Shown here: piece by piece, positions 1 through 8,738 of the stretch
How the letters are laid out: each line of letters opens with the position of its first letter
How positions within the stretch are numbered: the stretch's first letter is position 1
Origin: SFTH01 sp963643985
GTDB lineage: Bacteria; Bacillota; Clostridia; Christensenellales; Aristaeellaceae
Direction: 5' to 3'
NCBI GenBank assembly: GCA_963643985.1
Contig: CAVINP010000001.1
Span: forward strand, 1-64,000
Length of the DNA stretch: 64,000 nt
Made by a program: the position numbers and the translations under genes
The notes under the pieces: generated by a model
What the model saw: only the letters and a program-made list of their open reading frames with translations
Told to the model about the DNA's origin: nothing
Database searches by the model: none

Positions 1-50
1 TGTTACGAAATTCACTGCTCAGCTTACCACCTCATTTAATCAGTGTATCC
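1..50. repeat. Right end of a family-B palindromic repeat, cut by the window edge
   Basis: The first 50 bases match the right arm of the complete 162-bp element at 45876-46037, including the stretch ending CATTTAATCAGTGTATCC. The same arm recurs at 27377-27419. The left part of this copy lies outside the window. It sits just upstream of the first gene. Confidence 0.7.
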
Positions 51-95
51 TTAACAACCGATTATTCGAATTTTCGGTTCCGGAGGCATTGTCAG

Positions 96-1346
96 ATGAA
101 TAAACTCTACAGACGAATTTCCGTATTGCTGTGCGCGATTATCGCTTGCAGCTGCTTTGGCGCGAGCGCCGAGGAGGGCAAGGTGCGCCTGCGCATCATG
201 CATTATTACGGAGAAACCGAAACGGACTATGCCTCCACCTACCTGCGCAAGATCATCGAGGAGGAACTGCCGGAAGTATTTCCCAATGTGGAGCTTGTGG
301 AGGAGGTCTACGACAATGAGACCTACAAGGTCAAGCTGCGCGTGCAGATGGCCTGCGACGAGCTGCCCGACATCATGTTTTCCTACGGCGGCGGCTTTTC
401 CAAGCCTTTTTTCGAGACCGGCCACGTGCTGGCGCTGGATGACTATCTGGATGACTTCTACAAGGATCGCCTGATAGACGAATATCAGAAGAATTTCACC
501 TATGACGGCAAGCTCTACGGGATCTGCTATACGCGCTGGACGGGCGTGCTGTACTGCAACACCGAGCTGTTTGCCCGGGCCGGGGCGAAAATTCCCGAAA
601 CCTATGATGAACTGCTGGAGGCCTGCGCCACGCTGCGTGCGGCGGGCATTCAGCCCATTGCGTGCGGTATGGTCAACTACTGGATGGGCCAGCAGTGGAT
701 CAACAATTTCACGCTTCAGCTGGGCGGGGCGGAGATGTACCGGCAGATGCTGGACGGCGAGGTCAGCCTCAACAATGACACACTGAAGAATGCGGCGCAG
801 TATGTTCTGGACCTTCTCAATGCAAAAGCCTTCTGTGACGACGTGAACCTTATGGAATCCAGCGATGCGGAAGAGATGTTCATGAACGGAGAAGCGGCGA
901 TGATATACATCGGCGACTGGTTCACGCAGACTGCCGAGAACAGAATGGGCGATAAGGTCACGGCCGTGAAGATGCCGCTGCTGCCGGATGCCGCCTACCC
1001 GGAAGACTATCACGGCGGCGCAGTCAACGGCTGGATCGTGTCCGCGGATACCGAATATCCGGAACTTGCGACACAGGTGGCCGCATATCTGGCCTACCGC
1101 GTGTGCTGCTATCTGCCGGCCTATTCGACCTTTAATCTCAGTGAGGATGAATATCTGAGCCGGCCCGACGCACTGGAGGAGAAAATCATGGCATTTTATC
1201 CCGACGATGCCGTGGGCGGCGCGGCCTGGGATACGCTCATGCTGCCGGAGGAAGCGAGTGCATGGCTCAAGCTCTGCGGCAGGCTGTTTACGCGCAGGTG
1301 CGACGGTGCCGGCTTTGCCCTGCAGGTGGGAGTGATACGGGAATGA
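96..1346 (+). CDS. Extracellular sugar-binding lipoprotein (family 1), sensor-linked
   Basis: This is a 416-residue extracellular solute-binding protein of the family-1 type that serves CUT1 sugar importers. The N-terminus is a basic then hydrophobic signal sequence with a lipobox-like IIAC at about residues 15-18, so it should be a membrane-anchored lipoprotein. A GGAGG site lies 9 bases before the ATG. Its stop overlaps the start of the histidine kinase (ATGA), and that gene in turn abuts a response regulator; no permease is adjacent. From this arrangement I infer that it is a sugar receptor feeding the YesM-type kinase rather than, or as well as, a transport protein. The C-terminus looks unusual but still matches the end of the family in frame, so I see no frameshift. 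Confidence 0.85.
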   Translation: MNKLYRRISVLLCAIIACSCFGASAEEGKVRLRIMHYYGETETDYASTYLRKIIEEELPEVFPNVELVEEVYDNETYKVKLRVQMACDELPDIMFSYGGGFSKPFFETGHVLALDDYLDDFYKDRLIDEYQKNFTYDGKLYGICYTRWTGVLYCNTELFARAGAKIPETYDELLEACATLRAAGIQPIACGMVNYWMGQQWINNFTLQLGGAEMYRQMLDGEVSLNNDTLKNAAQYVLDLLNAKAFCDDVNLMESSDAEEMFMNGEAAMIYIGDWFTQTAENRMGDKVTAVKMPLLPDAAYPEDYHGGAVNGWIVSADTEYPELATQVAAYLAYRVCCYLPAYSTFNLSEDEYLSRPDALEEKIMAFYPDDAVGGAAWDTLMLPEEASAWLKLCGRLFTRRCDGAGFALQVGVIRE

Positions 1347-3106
1347 AACGATTTACGACATACAGTCTGGGCAAACAGCTGCGCGTATTCTTTGTGGCTG
1401 TATTCCTGCTGGTCTTTCTGCTCTGCGTGGCGCTGTATTCCGTGCTGGCGAACAACCTTATGAACCAGTCCGAGGATATGACGCTGAGCAACCGTCTGGA
1501 GCTGATATCCGTTAATCTGGACGCACTGCTCTCCAACGTGAACAGCAACTCCAAGAACATTGCCTACAACGCGGATGTACAGAGCTGCCTCACTCTGGAT
1601 ACCCGAATCACCACGACCGCGCAGACGCAGTTGCAGGAGACGGTCACCCGCCTGGTCAGCTGCAGTGACGACATATCCTCCATATATCTGTTCAACCTGA
1701 ACGGCGATGCGTATGTCGCGGGCACCGTCAGGGAAGTGGATGCCGTCCGCCAGCGCCTCCTGAGTGCGGACAGTTTTTCGTCCGTCTTTGATATGACGGA
1801 GAAGGTGAACAGCGGGCGGCCGATGCTGCTGCGACGGTCGGATGCCGGCGAGAACAATTCGGTTATTTCCTATGCACGCGTGGTCAGGAGCCTGCAGACG
1901 CTCGAGCCGGTCGGCGTGCTGATTGTCAATATTCCGATTCAGAATTTCCGCGAATGCTATCAGACCGTTGCCGAGATGGAAGATCTGGAGGTCGCGATTC
2001 TGGACGAGGAGGGCAATACCATTACCGCGACCGATCCGGGCTGGATGACGGATTACGCGACGGAGAATATGCTTTCCGCCGAGGAGTCCGGCTATCACAC
2101 CACCCAATACGACGGCCGGACGTACAAGCTGGGAATGCTGGCCTCGGCAGACGGCATGTATCACATCGTCGTGGCACTGCCCAGAACGGGTCTGCTGCTG
2201 GGCTTGAACCGCTATGTGCTCTACACAGCCCTGGTGCTCCTCTTCGGCATTGCGCTCAGCGCCGTCGGTTCCTATATCATCACCTGCAAGATACGCTCTC
2301 CCCTGCAGAACATACTTGCTTCCATGAAGAAGGTTCAAACGCAGGAACTGGAACCCGTGCAGATCTGCGAGGCCAACCGTGAAATCAACGACCTGCAGAC
2401 CGGCTACAACCAGATGATATCGGACATGGAGGAGCTGATCAACCATCGCATTGAAAATCAGCGTCTGCGCCGCAAGTATGAACTGGATCTTCTGCAGGCA
2501 CAGATCAAGCCGCATTTTCTGTACAATACGCTCGACTCCGTCTGCGCACTTGCGCTGATGGGCGATGTGGACGATATCTACAAGATGGTGCAGGCACTCG
2601 GCAAGTACTACCGCAACAGCCTGCACAAGGGCAAGGACATCATTACCATCGGCGAGGAACTGGAAATCGTCGCGAACTACCTGATCATTCAGAACTACCG
2701 CTACGACGATGTCTTCCAACCGGTATACGACATCGATGAGAGCGTGAAGGAGTATTCCGTCATCAAGCTTACGCTGCAACCGCTGGTGGAGAATGCGATC
2801 TACCACGGCTTCCGCGATCACGAGCTGACGGGAACAATCACGATCCGCGCCAAGGACGAGGGTGACCGCGTGCTCCTGGCCGTGGAGGATGACGGTGCGG
2901 GCATGCCGCCGGAGCGCCTGCGCGAAGTGCTGACCAGCTCGGACGAAAACCGCGTCAAGCGCTTCGGCCTCTTCGGCACCATGCAGCGCCTGCGCCTGTA
3001 TTACGGCGCGGACAATCCGGACGTGATCAGCATTCGCAGCGAATACGGCAAGGGAACGATCATTGAGATCCGTGTGCCCAAGCAACATGCGCCGAAAGAA
3101 GAATGA
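1343..3106 (+). CDS. YesM-like sensor histidine kinase
   Basis: A 587-residue membrane sensor kinase of the HPK7/YesM (His_kinase) class. The start at 1343 overlaps the previous stop and begins MKRFTTYSLGKQ. Transmembrane helices lie near residues 15-37 and 290-312 and enclose a large extracytoplasmic sensing domain; a HAMP-like linker follows. The phosphoacceptor is His391 in PHFLYN, followed by an N-box (LVENA, near residue 485) and a G-box (DDGAGM). It is co-translated with the upstream sugar-binding lipoprotein and the downstream YesN-like regulator. The presumed role is to sense an extracellular carbohydrate and phosphorylate that regulator, which probably controls the sugar locus starting at 5158. 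The ligand cannot be read from the sequence. Confidence 0.92.
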   Translation: MKRFTTYSLGKQLRVFFVAVFLLVFLLCVALYSVLANNLMNQSEDMTLSNRLELISVNLDALLSNVNSNSKNIAYNADVQSCLTLDTRITTTAQTQLQETVTRLVSCSDDISSIYLFNLNGDAYVAGTVREVDAVRQRLLSADSFSSVFDMTEKVNSGRPMLLRRSDAGENNSVISYARVVRSLQTLEPVGVLIVNIPIQNFRECYQTVAEMEDLEVAILDEEGNTITATDPGWMTDYATENMLSAEESGYHTTQYDGRTYKLGMLASADGMYHIVVALPRTGLLLGLNRYVLYTALVLLFGIALSAVGSYIITCKIRSPLQNILASMKKVQTQELEPVQICEANREINDLQTGYNQMISDMEELINHRIENQRLRRKYELDLLQAQIKPHFLYNTLDSVCALALMGDVDDIYKMVQALGKYYRNSLHKGKDIITIGEELEIVANYLIIQNYRYDDVFQPVYDIDESVKEYSVIKLTLQPLVENAIYHGFRDHELTGTITIRAKDEGDRVLLAVEDDGAGMPPERLREVLTSSDENRVKRFGLFGTMQRLRLYYGADNPDVISIRSEYGKGTIIEIRVPKQHAPKEE

Positions 3107-3120
3107 AGGAGTGGCAGGCT

Positions 3121-4710
3121 ATGCTCAAGGTACTGATTGTAGACGATGAAAAGCTGGTTCGGCAGATGCTCATGCGCTGCATTGACTGGAAAGGAATCGG
3201 CCTGAACATCATCGGAGAGGCGAGCTCCGCCCGAATGGGGCTGGAAATGATCGAGACGCACCGCCCGGAGCTCGTATTCATGGATGTGCGCATGCCGGGG
3301 ATGGACGGCCTGACCTGCAGCCGACAGATTGCAGAAAAATATCCGAATATCAAAATTGTCATCGTCTCCGGCCACGGCGAATTCGAATATGCCAGCGAAG
3401 GGCTGCGCATCGGCGTGTTTGACTATCTGCTCAAGCCGATCGATGCGGAGGAACTGCGCAAGACGGCCATCAAGGCGCGGGATGCCATACTGGCGGAGCA
3501 GAAAACCTCCGAGCAGATGCTTCGCCTCCGCGAAGAACTGGAGCGGCATTCCGGCTATATTCGCGACCGTCAGCTGGGCGCACTGGTGCGCGGCCGCAAT
3601 TCCAAGGAGCTGATGGACACTCTGGAATACTTCGGTGTCGTCTTTGAGGCGCAGCCTTTCCAGGTGGCCATTGTGGGCATCGATGTGCATGATATGCAGC
3701 CTACGGACGAGGCACAGCTGCTGGCCCGCATTCAGACCAAGCAGCTGGTGGGGGATTTCTTTGCCGACCGGATGGGTGTCTACGTGTTTGACAGCGGCAC
3801 GGAGGGCATCGTCGTGATCAACAATGCGGACGATGAACTCTTCTATCGCGACGCGGAGAAGCTGCGGAAATACCTGATTGCCAACGTCGAGGGCAACGTC
3901 GGCATCGGCGTGGGCAACTGTTACGAAGATCTGAAGATGATCTCCGAATCCTACCGCGAAGCGAAGGATGCCCTGAAGTACCGCTTCGTGGCCGGCACGG
4001 ACGCGCCGCTGTTCTTCCGCGAAATCTATCCTTTTTACGATATTCCGTCGGGTCTGCCCGAGAAGGCGGAAATCCTTCATGAGATCGGCAACGCGCTGCG
4101 CGTGGGCAACGGCAAGCGGGCCGTGGAACTGAACTGCGCCCTGGCGGATATTTATCGGGGTCCGGACGGGAGCCGCGAGCAGACGCTGGTGGCCTGCCTT
4201 CAGGTTTTCGCGGAGATCATGCGCTGCCTGGCAGAGCTTCGTCTGGAGCAGGACGAGAGCGGTTTTATGGTTCAGGAGGAGATGAGCTGCATCTTTGCCA
4301 TGGAAACACTGGAACAGATAAAGACGCACGTGAACGATACGCTGCTGCGCGTCTGCAGGGTGATCTCCGATCGCCTCAGCGGCAAGGAAAAGGATCTGGT
4401 GTATCAGGTCCGGGAATATCTGCAGGAACACTATTCAGACGAAACGATATCGCTCACCGGCATTGCGGAGAAGCTCTACGTCAATCCCAGCTATTTAAGC
4501 CGCATCTTCAAGGAAAAAATGGGCAAGAACTTCAGCGCGTCGCTCTTTGAGATCCGCATGGAGGAGGCGATACGCCTGGTGTTGGGCAGCGAGCAGAAGG
4601 TCTACGAAATCGGCGAACGCGTCGGCATCTCCGACCCGCACTATTTCAGCTCCTGTTTCAAGAAATACACGGGCATGTCCGTGGGCGAATACCGCAAGAG
4701 CCATATGTAA
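3121..4710 (+). CDS. YesN-like response regulator with AraC-type DNA-binding domain
   Basis: A receiver domain (residues 1-120; acidic pair Asp8/Asp9, phosphoacceptor Asp55 in FMDVRMPGMDG) is followed by a long middle region and an AraC-type double helix-turn-helix at about residues 430-529. I place the start at the ATG at 3121 because an AAGGAG site (3107-3112) stands 8 bases before it; an upstream ATG at 3103 overlaps the kinase stop and would add six residues. It is the cognate regulator of the preceding YesM-like kinase. The nearest downstream target is the XylF-like transporter gene, separated by a terminator and an AT-rich promoter region. Confidence 0.92.
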   Translation: MLKVLIVDDEKLVRQMLMRCIDWKGIGLNIIGEASSARMGLEMIETHRPELVFMDVRMPGMDGLTCSRQIAEKYPNIKIVIVSGHGEFEYASEGLRIGVFDYLLKPIDAEELRKTAIKARDAILAEQKTSEQMLRLREELERHSGYIRDRQLGALVRGRNSKELMDTLEYFGVVFEAQPFQVAIVGIDVHDMQPTDEAQLLARIQTKQLVGDFFADRMGVYVFDSGTEGIVVINNADDELFYRDAEKLRKYLIANVEGNVGIGVGNCYEDLKMISESYREAKDALKYRFVAGTDAPLFFREIYPFYDIPSGLPEKAEILHEIGNALRVGNGKRAVELNCALADIYRGPDGSREQTLVACLQVFAEIMRCLAELRLEQDESGFMVQEEMSCIFAMETLEQIKTHVNDTLLRVCRVISDRLSGKEKDLVYQVREYLQEHYSDETISLTGIAEKLYVNPSYLSRIFKEKMGKNFSASLFEIRMEEAIRLVLGSEQKVYEIGERVGISDPHYFSSCFKKYTGMSVGEYRKSHM

Positions 4711-4815
4711 GGGAGCAGAAATCCGGAACCCGGCCATTGCCTCCCTCATAAATGCAAGAAGAGGGAGTGCCGGTAATTCATAATACCCCGGAGAACCGTG
4801 AAGAATTTGAATAAT

Positions 4816-4860
4816 GCACCGGAGTCACCGCCAACGGCGAACTGCTTCGGTGCGTTTTTG
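4816..4860 (+). terminator. Rho-independent terminator after the YesN-like gene
   Basis: GCACCGGAG (4816-4824) pairs with CTTCGGTGC (4845-4853), with one G-T wobble, and is followed by a T run. It ends the receptor-kinase-regulator operon. Confidence 0.75.
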
Positions 4861-4990
4861 TTTGAATACGGCATAAAGCGGTGAACTTGACTGACTTATC
4901 CCCGTTCACCATTCCTTTGACAACCGATCACTGCCCCGTAAATGTCAAAATAATCAACAAAACAAAAAAATAAATACCTTGCCCGAGATT

Positions 4991-5112
4991 TGAAAACGAT
5001 TTGCATCGTCCTTTTTGTGTGAAAAATGCCCGAAACGGACGATTGAAAGTAGTCAGAATACAAATTTCCGTAAGATTGGTACATGGTGAAAACGGTTTCC
5101 GCCTGCTACAAT
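4991..5112 (+). promoter_or_regulatory. Candidate promoter with cre/LacI-like sites for the sugar operon
   Basis: Two cre-like words occur: TGAAAACGATTTGC at 4991-5004 and TGAAAACGGTTTCC at 5087-5100. The second matches the CcpA consensus at nearly every position. A good -10 box, TACAAT, lies at 5107-5112, with no clear -35 because the operator word occupies that place. This suggests catabolite control of, or a LacI-family regulator acting on, the operon beginning at 5158. AraC-type sites for the YesN-like regulator were not recognisable. Confidence 0.5.
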
Positions 5113-5157
5113 AGTATCATCAAGCAAAGCTTGAAAGCAAAAAGGAGGAAACCCCAA

Positions 5158-6216
5158 ATGAAGAAAGTCTCTAAGGTACTGGTACTGGTACTGGCTTTGA
5201 CGCTGGTCGTCGGCATGTTCACGAATGCCTTTGCGTGGGAAAAGCGCAAGGACAGCAAGGATCAGCTCGTGGTTGGTGTCTCCTGGAAGACCTTCCAGGA
5301 AGAGCGCTGGGTTCGTGAGCTGAACGTCATGAAGGACATCTGCGAAGAGCAGGGCATCGAGTTCATCTATCAGGTATCCGAAAACGACGCCATGAAGCAG
5401 GTTTCCCAGGTTGAGAACATGGTTGCTCAGGGCATCGATATTCTGATTGCTCAGACCAACGAGAAGGAAGCACTGGCCAACGCTTTCCGCTCCGCTTCCG
5501 AAGCAGGCGTGCTGGTGGCCTACTATGAGTCCACTCAGGGCGAAACCTACGCAGACTTCGCCGGCGGCAACGACGAGTATTCCATCGGCATGCAGATCAC
5601 CCAGGCGATCGGCGACATGGGCCTCGAAGGCAAGGTTGCTTACATGTACGGCGATCCCGCAGGCGGATCCGGCGTCTACAAGTTCCATGACGGCATGCAT
5701 GACGGCATGGCCGGCAGCCCCAACGTTGAGGTTATCGGCGAGCAGTGGGCAACCAACTGGGATCCCCAGATTGCACTGTCCAACAGCGAAAACTGGCTGG
5801 CTCAGTACGGCGATGAAATCGTTGCCATCCTGTGCATGAACGATGGTCTGGCCGGCGGCGCCATCCAGGCTCTGGAGAACGCGGACCTTGCGGGCAAGGT
5901 TCTGGTTTGCGGTCAGGACTGCGACCTCGTTGCCGTGCAGCGCATCGTGGCAGGCACCCAGTACTCCACCGTTCTCAAGAGCGGCAACGAGTATCCGACC
6001 CTCTTCATCAACGCCGTGCTGGACTACTACATGGGCGTGACTACCGCTGCAGACTACGAGAACAGCGAAGAAAACTGCGACGGCGCGACCATCCCCTTCC
6101 TGAAGTATGACGGCATCGTCATCACCAAGGACAACGTGGACGCTGTCATCGAAGCCGGTGTCTACACCTACGAAGAAGTTTACGGCGAGGCCGAAGCGAC
6201 TGAAGAGGCTGAATAA
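5158..6216 (+). CDS. XylF-like periplasmic sugar-binding protein of a CUT2 ABC importer
   Basis: A 352-residue type-1 periplasmic binding protein resembling D-xylose-binding XylF, with the conserved ERW near the start, GGAIQAL and a GQDCD segment followed by IVAGTQ. The start at 5158 has AAGGAGG ten bases upstream. The signal peptide (residues 1-25) ends in an AxA-type site (NAFA) and has no lipobox cysteine, which is odd for a Gram-positive binding protein; the C-terminus is a short acidic tail. The ATPase and permease follow at 7215 and 8738. The likely ligand is a pentose or similar sugar, but binding specificity in this family is easily misjudged. A strong stem-loop follows the stop. Confidence 0.9.
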   Translation: MKKVSKVLVLVLALTLVVGMFTNAFAWEKRKDSKDQLVVGVSWKTFQEERWVRELNVMKDICEEQGIEFIYQVSENDAMKQVSQVENMVAQGIDILIAQTNEKEALANAFRSASEAGVLVAYYESTQGETYADFAGGNDEYSIGMQITQAIGDMGLEGKVAYMYGDPAGGSGVYKFHDGMHDGMAGSPNVEVIGEQWATNWDPQIALSNSENWLAQYGDEIVAILCMNDGLAGGAIQALENADLAGKVLVCGQDCDLVAVQRIVAGTQYSTVLKSGNEYPTLFINAVLDYYMGVTTAADYENSEENCDGATIPFLKYDGIVITKDNVDAVIEAGVYTYEEVYGEAEATEEAE

Positions 6217-6250
6217 TCAAAACACTCCGAACAATCGGAAAACATTCGAT

Positions 6251-6272
6251 CCTCCGGGCGGTTGCCCGGAGG
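6251..6272 (+). promoter_or_regulatory. Intercistronic stem-loop after the binding-protein gene
   Basis: CCTCCGGGC and GCCCGGAGG form a perfect 9-bp stem with a 4-base loop. No T run follows, so it is probably an mRNA-stabilising or partial-termination hairpin that keeps the binding protein more abundant than the downstream products. Confidence 0.7.
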
Positions 6273-6315
6273 ATTTCCTAAGAGAGGCAAAACAAAGCGA
6301 CGGGGGTATGAAGAC

Positions 6316-7173
6316 ATGTTTCAGAATTTGAAGAAAGAACAGTTCATCCATTCCAATTTTCCCTTCGCCAGGTATTCTCTGGACTATACGCTGGATTCCC
6401 TCGAGCGCATGGGCGCAGGCCCGATCGAGTTCTACGGTGCGAATCCTCACTTCTGCATGGAAGATGTCACGTACAGAGATATGAAGGCGCTGAAGAAGAA
6501 GCTGGACAATCACGGCCTGAGCGTGGTCGAAATCAATCCTGAAAACTGCGCCTATCCTGTCAATCTTGCTTCTCTGAATCCGGCAACACGGATGAGAACC
6601 TTCCGCTATTATGAGAACGCGATTCGCACGGCAGGCGTTCTGGAAACGCCTTACGTGCTGGTATTCCCGGGCTACGCCGATCTCAACGGCGATGAGGACC
6701 TGGCATGGAAACTGTCGGTAGACTCCATGACCAGACTGGCCGATATCGCAGCCGCCGAGGGCGTGACCATTACCTTTGAATCTACGACCCGTGATCTGAC
6801 GGTGATCACCGATCACAAAAAGGTCATGCAGCTGATTCGGGACTGCGGCAGGAGCAACATGGCAGTGACCATTGACCTGATGTGCCTGTCCCAGACCCAT
6901 GAAACGGTTCAGGACGTATACGATACCTGCGGTTTCGGCAGGATCGTGAATGTTCACTATACGGACGGCGCATTGCTTCCCTCCGGTTCCTGGGAGCACA
7001 GAATACCCGGCGAGGGCGAGATCGATCTGGATCCGCTGCTGGCGATGTTCGATGACAATCAGTACCAGGGCTACTTCGGCAACGAAGTCAAGGGCAGCAT
7101 TGATCCCGCACTCGATACACCCGAAAAGGTGAGCGCAAAGTTGCAAAAATGGTGGGATGACCACTTTGAATAA
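6316..7173 (+). CDS. Sugar phosphate isomerase/epimerase family TIM barrel
   Basis: A 285-residue xylose-isomerase-like TIM-barrel protein (AP endonuclease 2 family). Metal-binding and catalytic candidates fall in order: Glu in TFEST, Asp in TIDLM, His in NVHYTDG and Glu in GNEVKG. I chose the ATG at 6316, after a GGGGG run, over a TTG at 6262 that lies inside the upstream hairpin. The gene sits between the binding protein and the ATPase of the importer, so it probably isomerises or epimerises the imported sugar or its derivative. The exact substrate is not deducible. It is a paralogue, in fold, of the protein at 11160. Confidence 0.82.
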   Translation: MFQNLKKEQFIHSNFPFARYSLDYTLDSLERMGAGPIEFYGANPHFCMEDVTYRDMKALKKKLDNHGLSVVEINPENCAYPVNLASLNPATRMRTFRYYENAIRTAGVLETPYVLVFPGYADLNGDEDLAWKLSVDSMTRLADIAAAEGVTITFESTTRDLTVITDHKKVMQLIRDCGRSNMAVTIDLMCLSQTHETVQDVYDTCGFGRIVNVHYTDGALLPSGSWEHRIPGEGEIDLDPLLAMFDDNQYQGYFGNEVKGSIDPALDTPEKVSAKLQKWWDDHFE

Positions 7174-7214
7174 AATAAATAAAGGAATTGACGGGGAAAG
7201 GGGGAGTCACACAA

Positions 7215-8738
7215 ATGGAAAATTATATTCTTGAGATGAAGAACATCACCAAGGAATTTCCGGGCGTCAAGGCGTTGGACAACGTCACCTTCGGCGTTCG
7301 CCCCGGCGAGATCCACGCACTCTGCGGTGAAAACGGCGCCGGCAAGTCCACGCTGATGAAAGTGCTCAGCGGCGAGCATACCGACTACAAGGGCGAGATG
7401 ATTCTCGAAGGCAAGAAGGTCTTCTTCAAGGGCATCAAGGAGAGCGAGGCCGCCGGCATCGCCATCATCCATCAGGAACTGGGCCTGATTCAGTCGTTGA
7501 ACGTCTGCGAAAACATATTCCTGGGTGATGAAATCTGCCAGAACGGTGTCATCAACTGGGATTTGGAATATCAGAGGTCCCGCGAGCTCCTTGCAGACCT
7601 GAAGCTGAACATCAGCCCGACCACCCGCCTGGGCAACCTGGGCATCGGCCAGCAGCAGCTGGTTGAGATCGCCAAGGCGCTCAAGAAGAACTGCAAGATA
7701 CTGATCCTGGACGAGCCGACGGCGGCTCTGCCCGAGGATGACTCGGCCAACCTGCTCAAGCTGATGCGCGAACTGCGCGACAAGGGCATGAGTATCGTGT
7801 TCATCTCGCATAAGCTCAACGAGGTGCTGAGCATTGCGGACACAATCACGATTCTGCGCGATGGCCAGACGGTGGATTCCAGGCCTGCGGCAGACTACAC
7901 GGAGGATACGCTCATTTCCGGCATGGTCGGCCGTGAGCTGACCACCCGTTTTGCACCCCGCAACTGCGAGATCGGCGATGTGATGCTTCGCGTATCGGAT
8001 TGGTCGCTCTTTGACGGCGTCAACAACAAGTGGGTTGTTCAGGATGTGAACCTTGAGGTTCGTGCGGGCGAGGTCGTCGGCATTGCCGGCATGATCGGCG
8101 CAGGACGCACGGAGCTGGCCATGAGCATCTTCGGTGCAATGGAGGGTGCCATCAGCGGCAAATTCGAGTATCTGGGCAAGGAGCGCAAGCGCTTCAGGAA
8201 CACCGCCGAATCGATCGAGAACGGCCTGTTCTACTCCACGGAAGACCGCAAGCGCTACGGCCTGATCCTCTCTTCCGACATTGCATACAATTCGTCCCTG
8301 TCCAGCCTGCACAGATTCCTCCAGCACGGTTTCTTCGTCAACCGTGACCGTGAGTACGAGCAGGTCAAAGAGATGGTCAAGACGCTGCGCGTCAAGACCC
8401 CGTCCATACTGCAGCGCGTCGGCAACCTCTCCGGCGGCAACCAGCAGAAAGTCTGCCTGGCCAAGGCACTGATGACGCAGCCCAAGGTACTCATACTCGA
8501 TGAGGCCACCCGCGGCATCGATATCGGTGCAAAGACCGAAATCTATCAGCTGGTCAATCAGATCACCGAACAGGGCGTGGCGGTCATACTGATCTCTTCG
8601 GAAATGCCGGAGGTGCTGGGTCTGAGCGACCGCATCTACGTCATGCGCGAGGGCAGGATTGCAGCCGAGTTTGACAACCGCAACAGAAGCATTACACAGG
8701 AACAGATCGCTCTCGCAGCGACAGGAGGTGTCGAATAA
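7215..8738 (+). CDS. Sugar ABC importer ATP-binding protein (RbsA/XylG-like, duplicated)
   Basis: A 507-residue tandem ATPase of the CUT2 class. The first half has a canonical Walker A (GENGAGKST), a degenerate signature (LGIGQQQ) and Walker B (LILDEPTA). The second half has a degenerate P-loop (GMIGAGRTE) and a good signature (LSGGNQQK). Such asymmetry is normal for RbsA/XylG/MglA proteins. The start at 7215 follows a GGGGGAG site; a reading-frame start at 7188 lacks one. The stop overlaps the permease start by one base (TAATG), showing translational coupling. Confidence 0.95.
   Translation: MENYILEMKNITKEFPGVKALDNVTFGVRPGEIHALCGENGAGKSTLMKVLSGEHTDYKGEMILEGKKVFFKGIKESEAAGIAIIHQELGLIQSLNVCENIFLGDEICQNGVINWDLEYQRSRELLADLKLNISPTTRLGNLGIGQQQLVEIAKALKKNCKILILDEPTAALPEDDSANLLKLMRELRDKGMSIVFISHKLNEVLSIADTITILRDGQTVDSRPAADYTEDTLISGMVGRELTTRFAPRNCEIGDVMLRVSDWSLFDGVNNKWVVQDVNLEVRAGEVVGIAGMIGAGRTELAMSIFGAMEGAISGKFEYLGKERKRFRNTAESIENGLFYSTEDRKRYGLILSSDIAYNSSLSSLHRFLQHGFFVNRDREYEQVKEMVKTLRVKTPSILQRVGNLSGGNQQKVCLAKALMTQPKVLILDEATRGIDIGAKTEIYQLVNQITEQGVAVILISSEMPEVLGLSDRIYVMREGRIAAEFDNRNRSITQEQIALAATGGVE

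Larger units (their letters stand above)
4711..5157. other. 447-bp AT-rich intergenic region with terminator and promoter
   Basis: No gene is evident here. From left to right it holds a short hairpin and a stretch (4761-4780) shared with 27361-27380, a rho-independent terminator, an AT-rich segment and the promoter/operator region of the sugar transporter operon. Much of 4861-5080 is distinctly richer in A and T than the coding DNA. Confidence 0.6.

Noticed and set aside
1250..1346. A possible frameshift at the end of the first sugar-binding protein
   Set aside because: The last 35 residues look odd, but the in-frame version still follows the family's C-terminal pattern and the stop overlaps the kinase start exactly.
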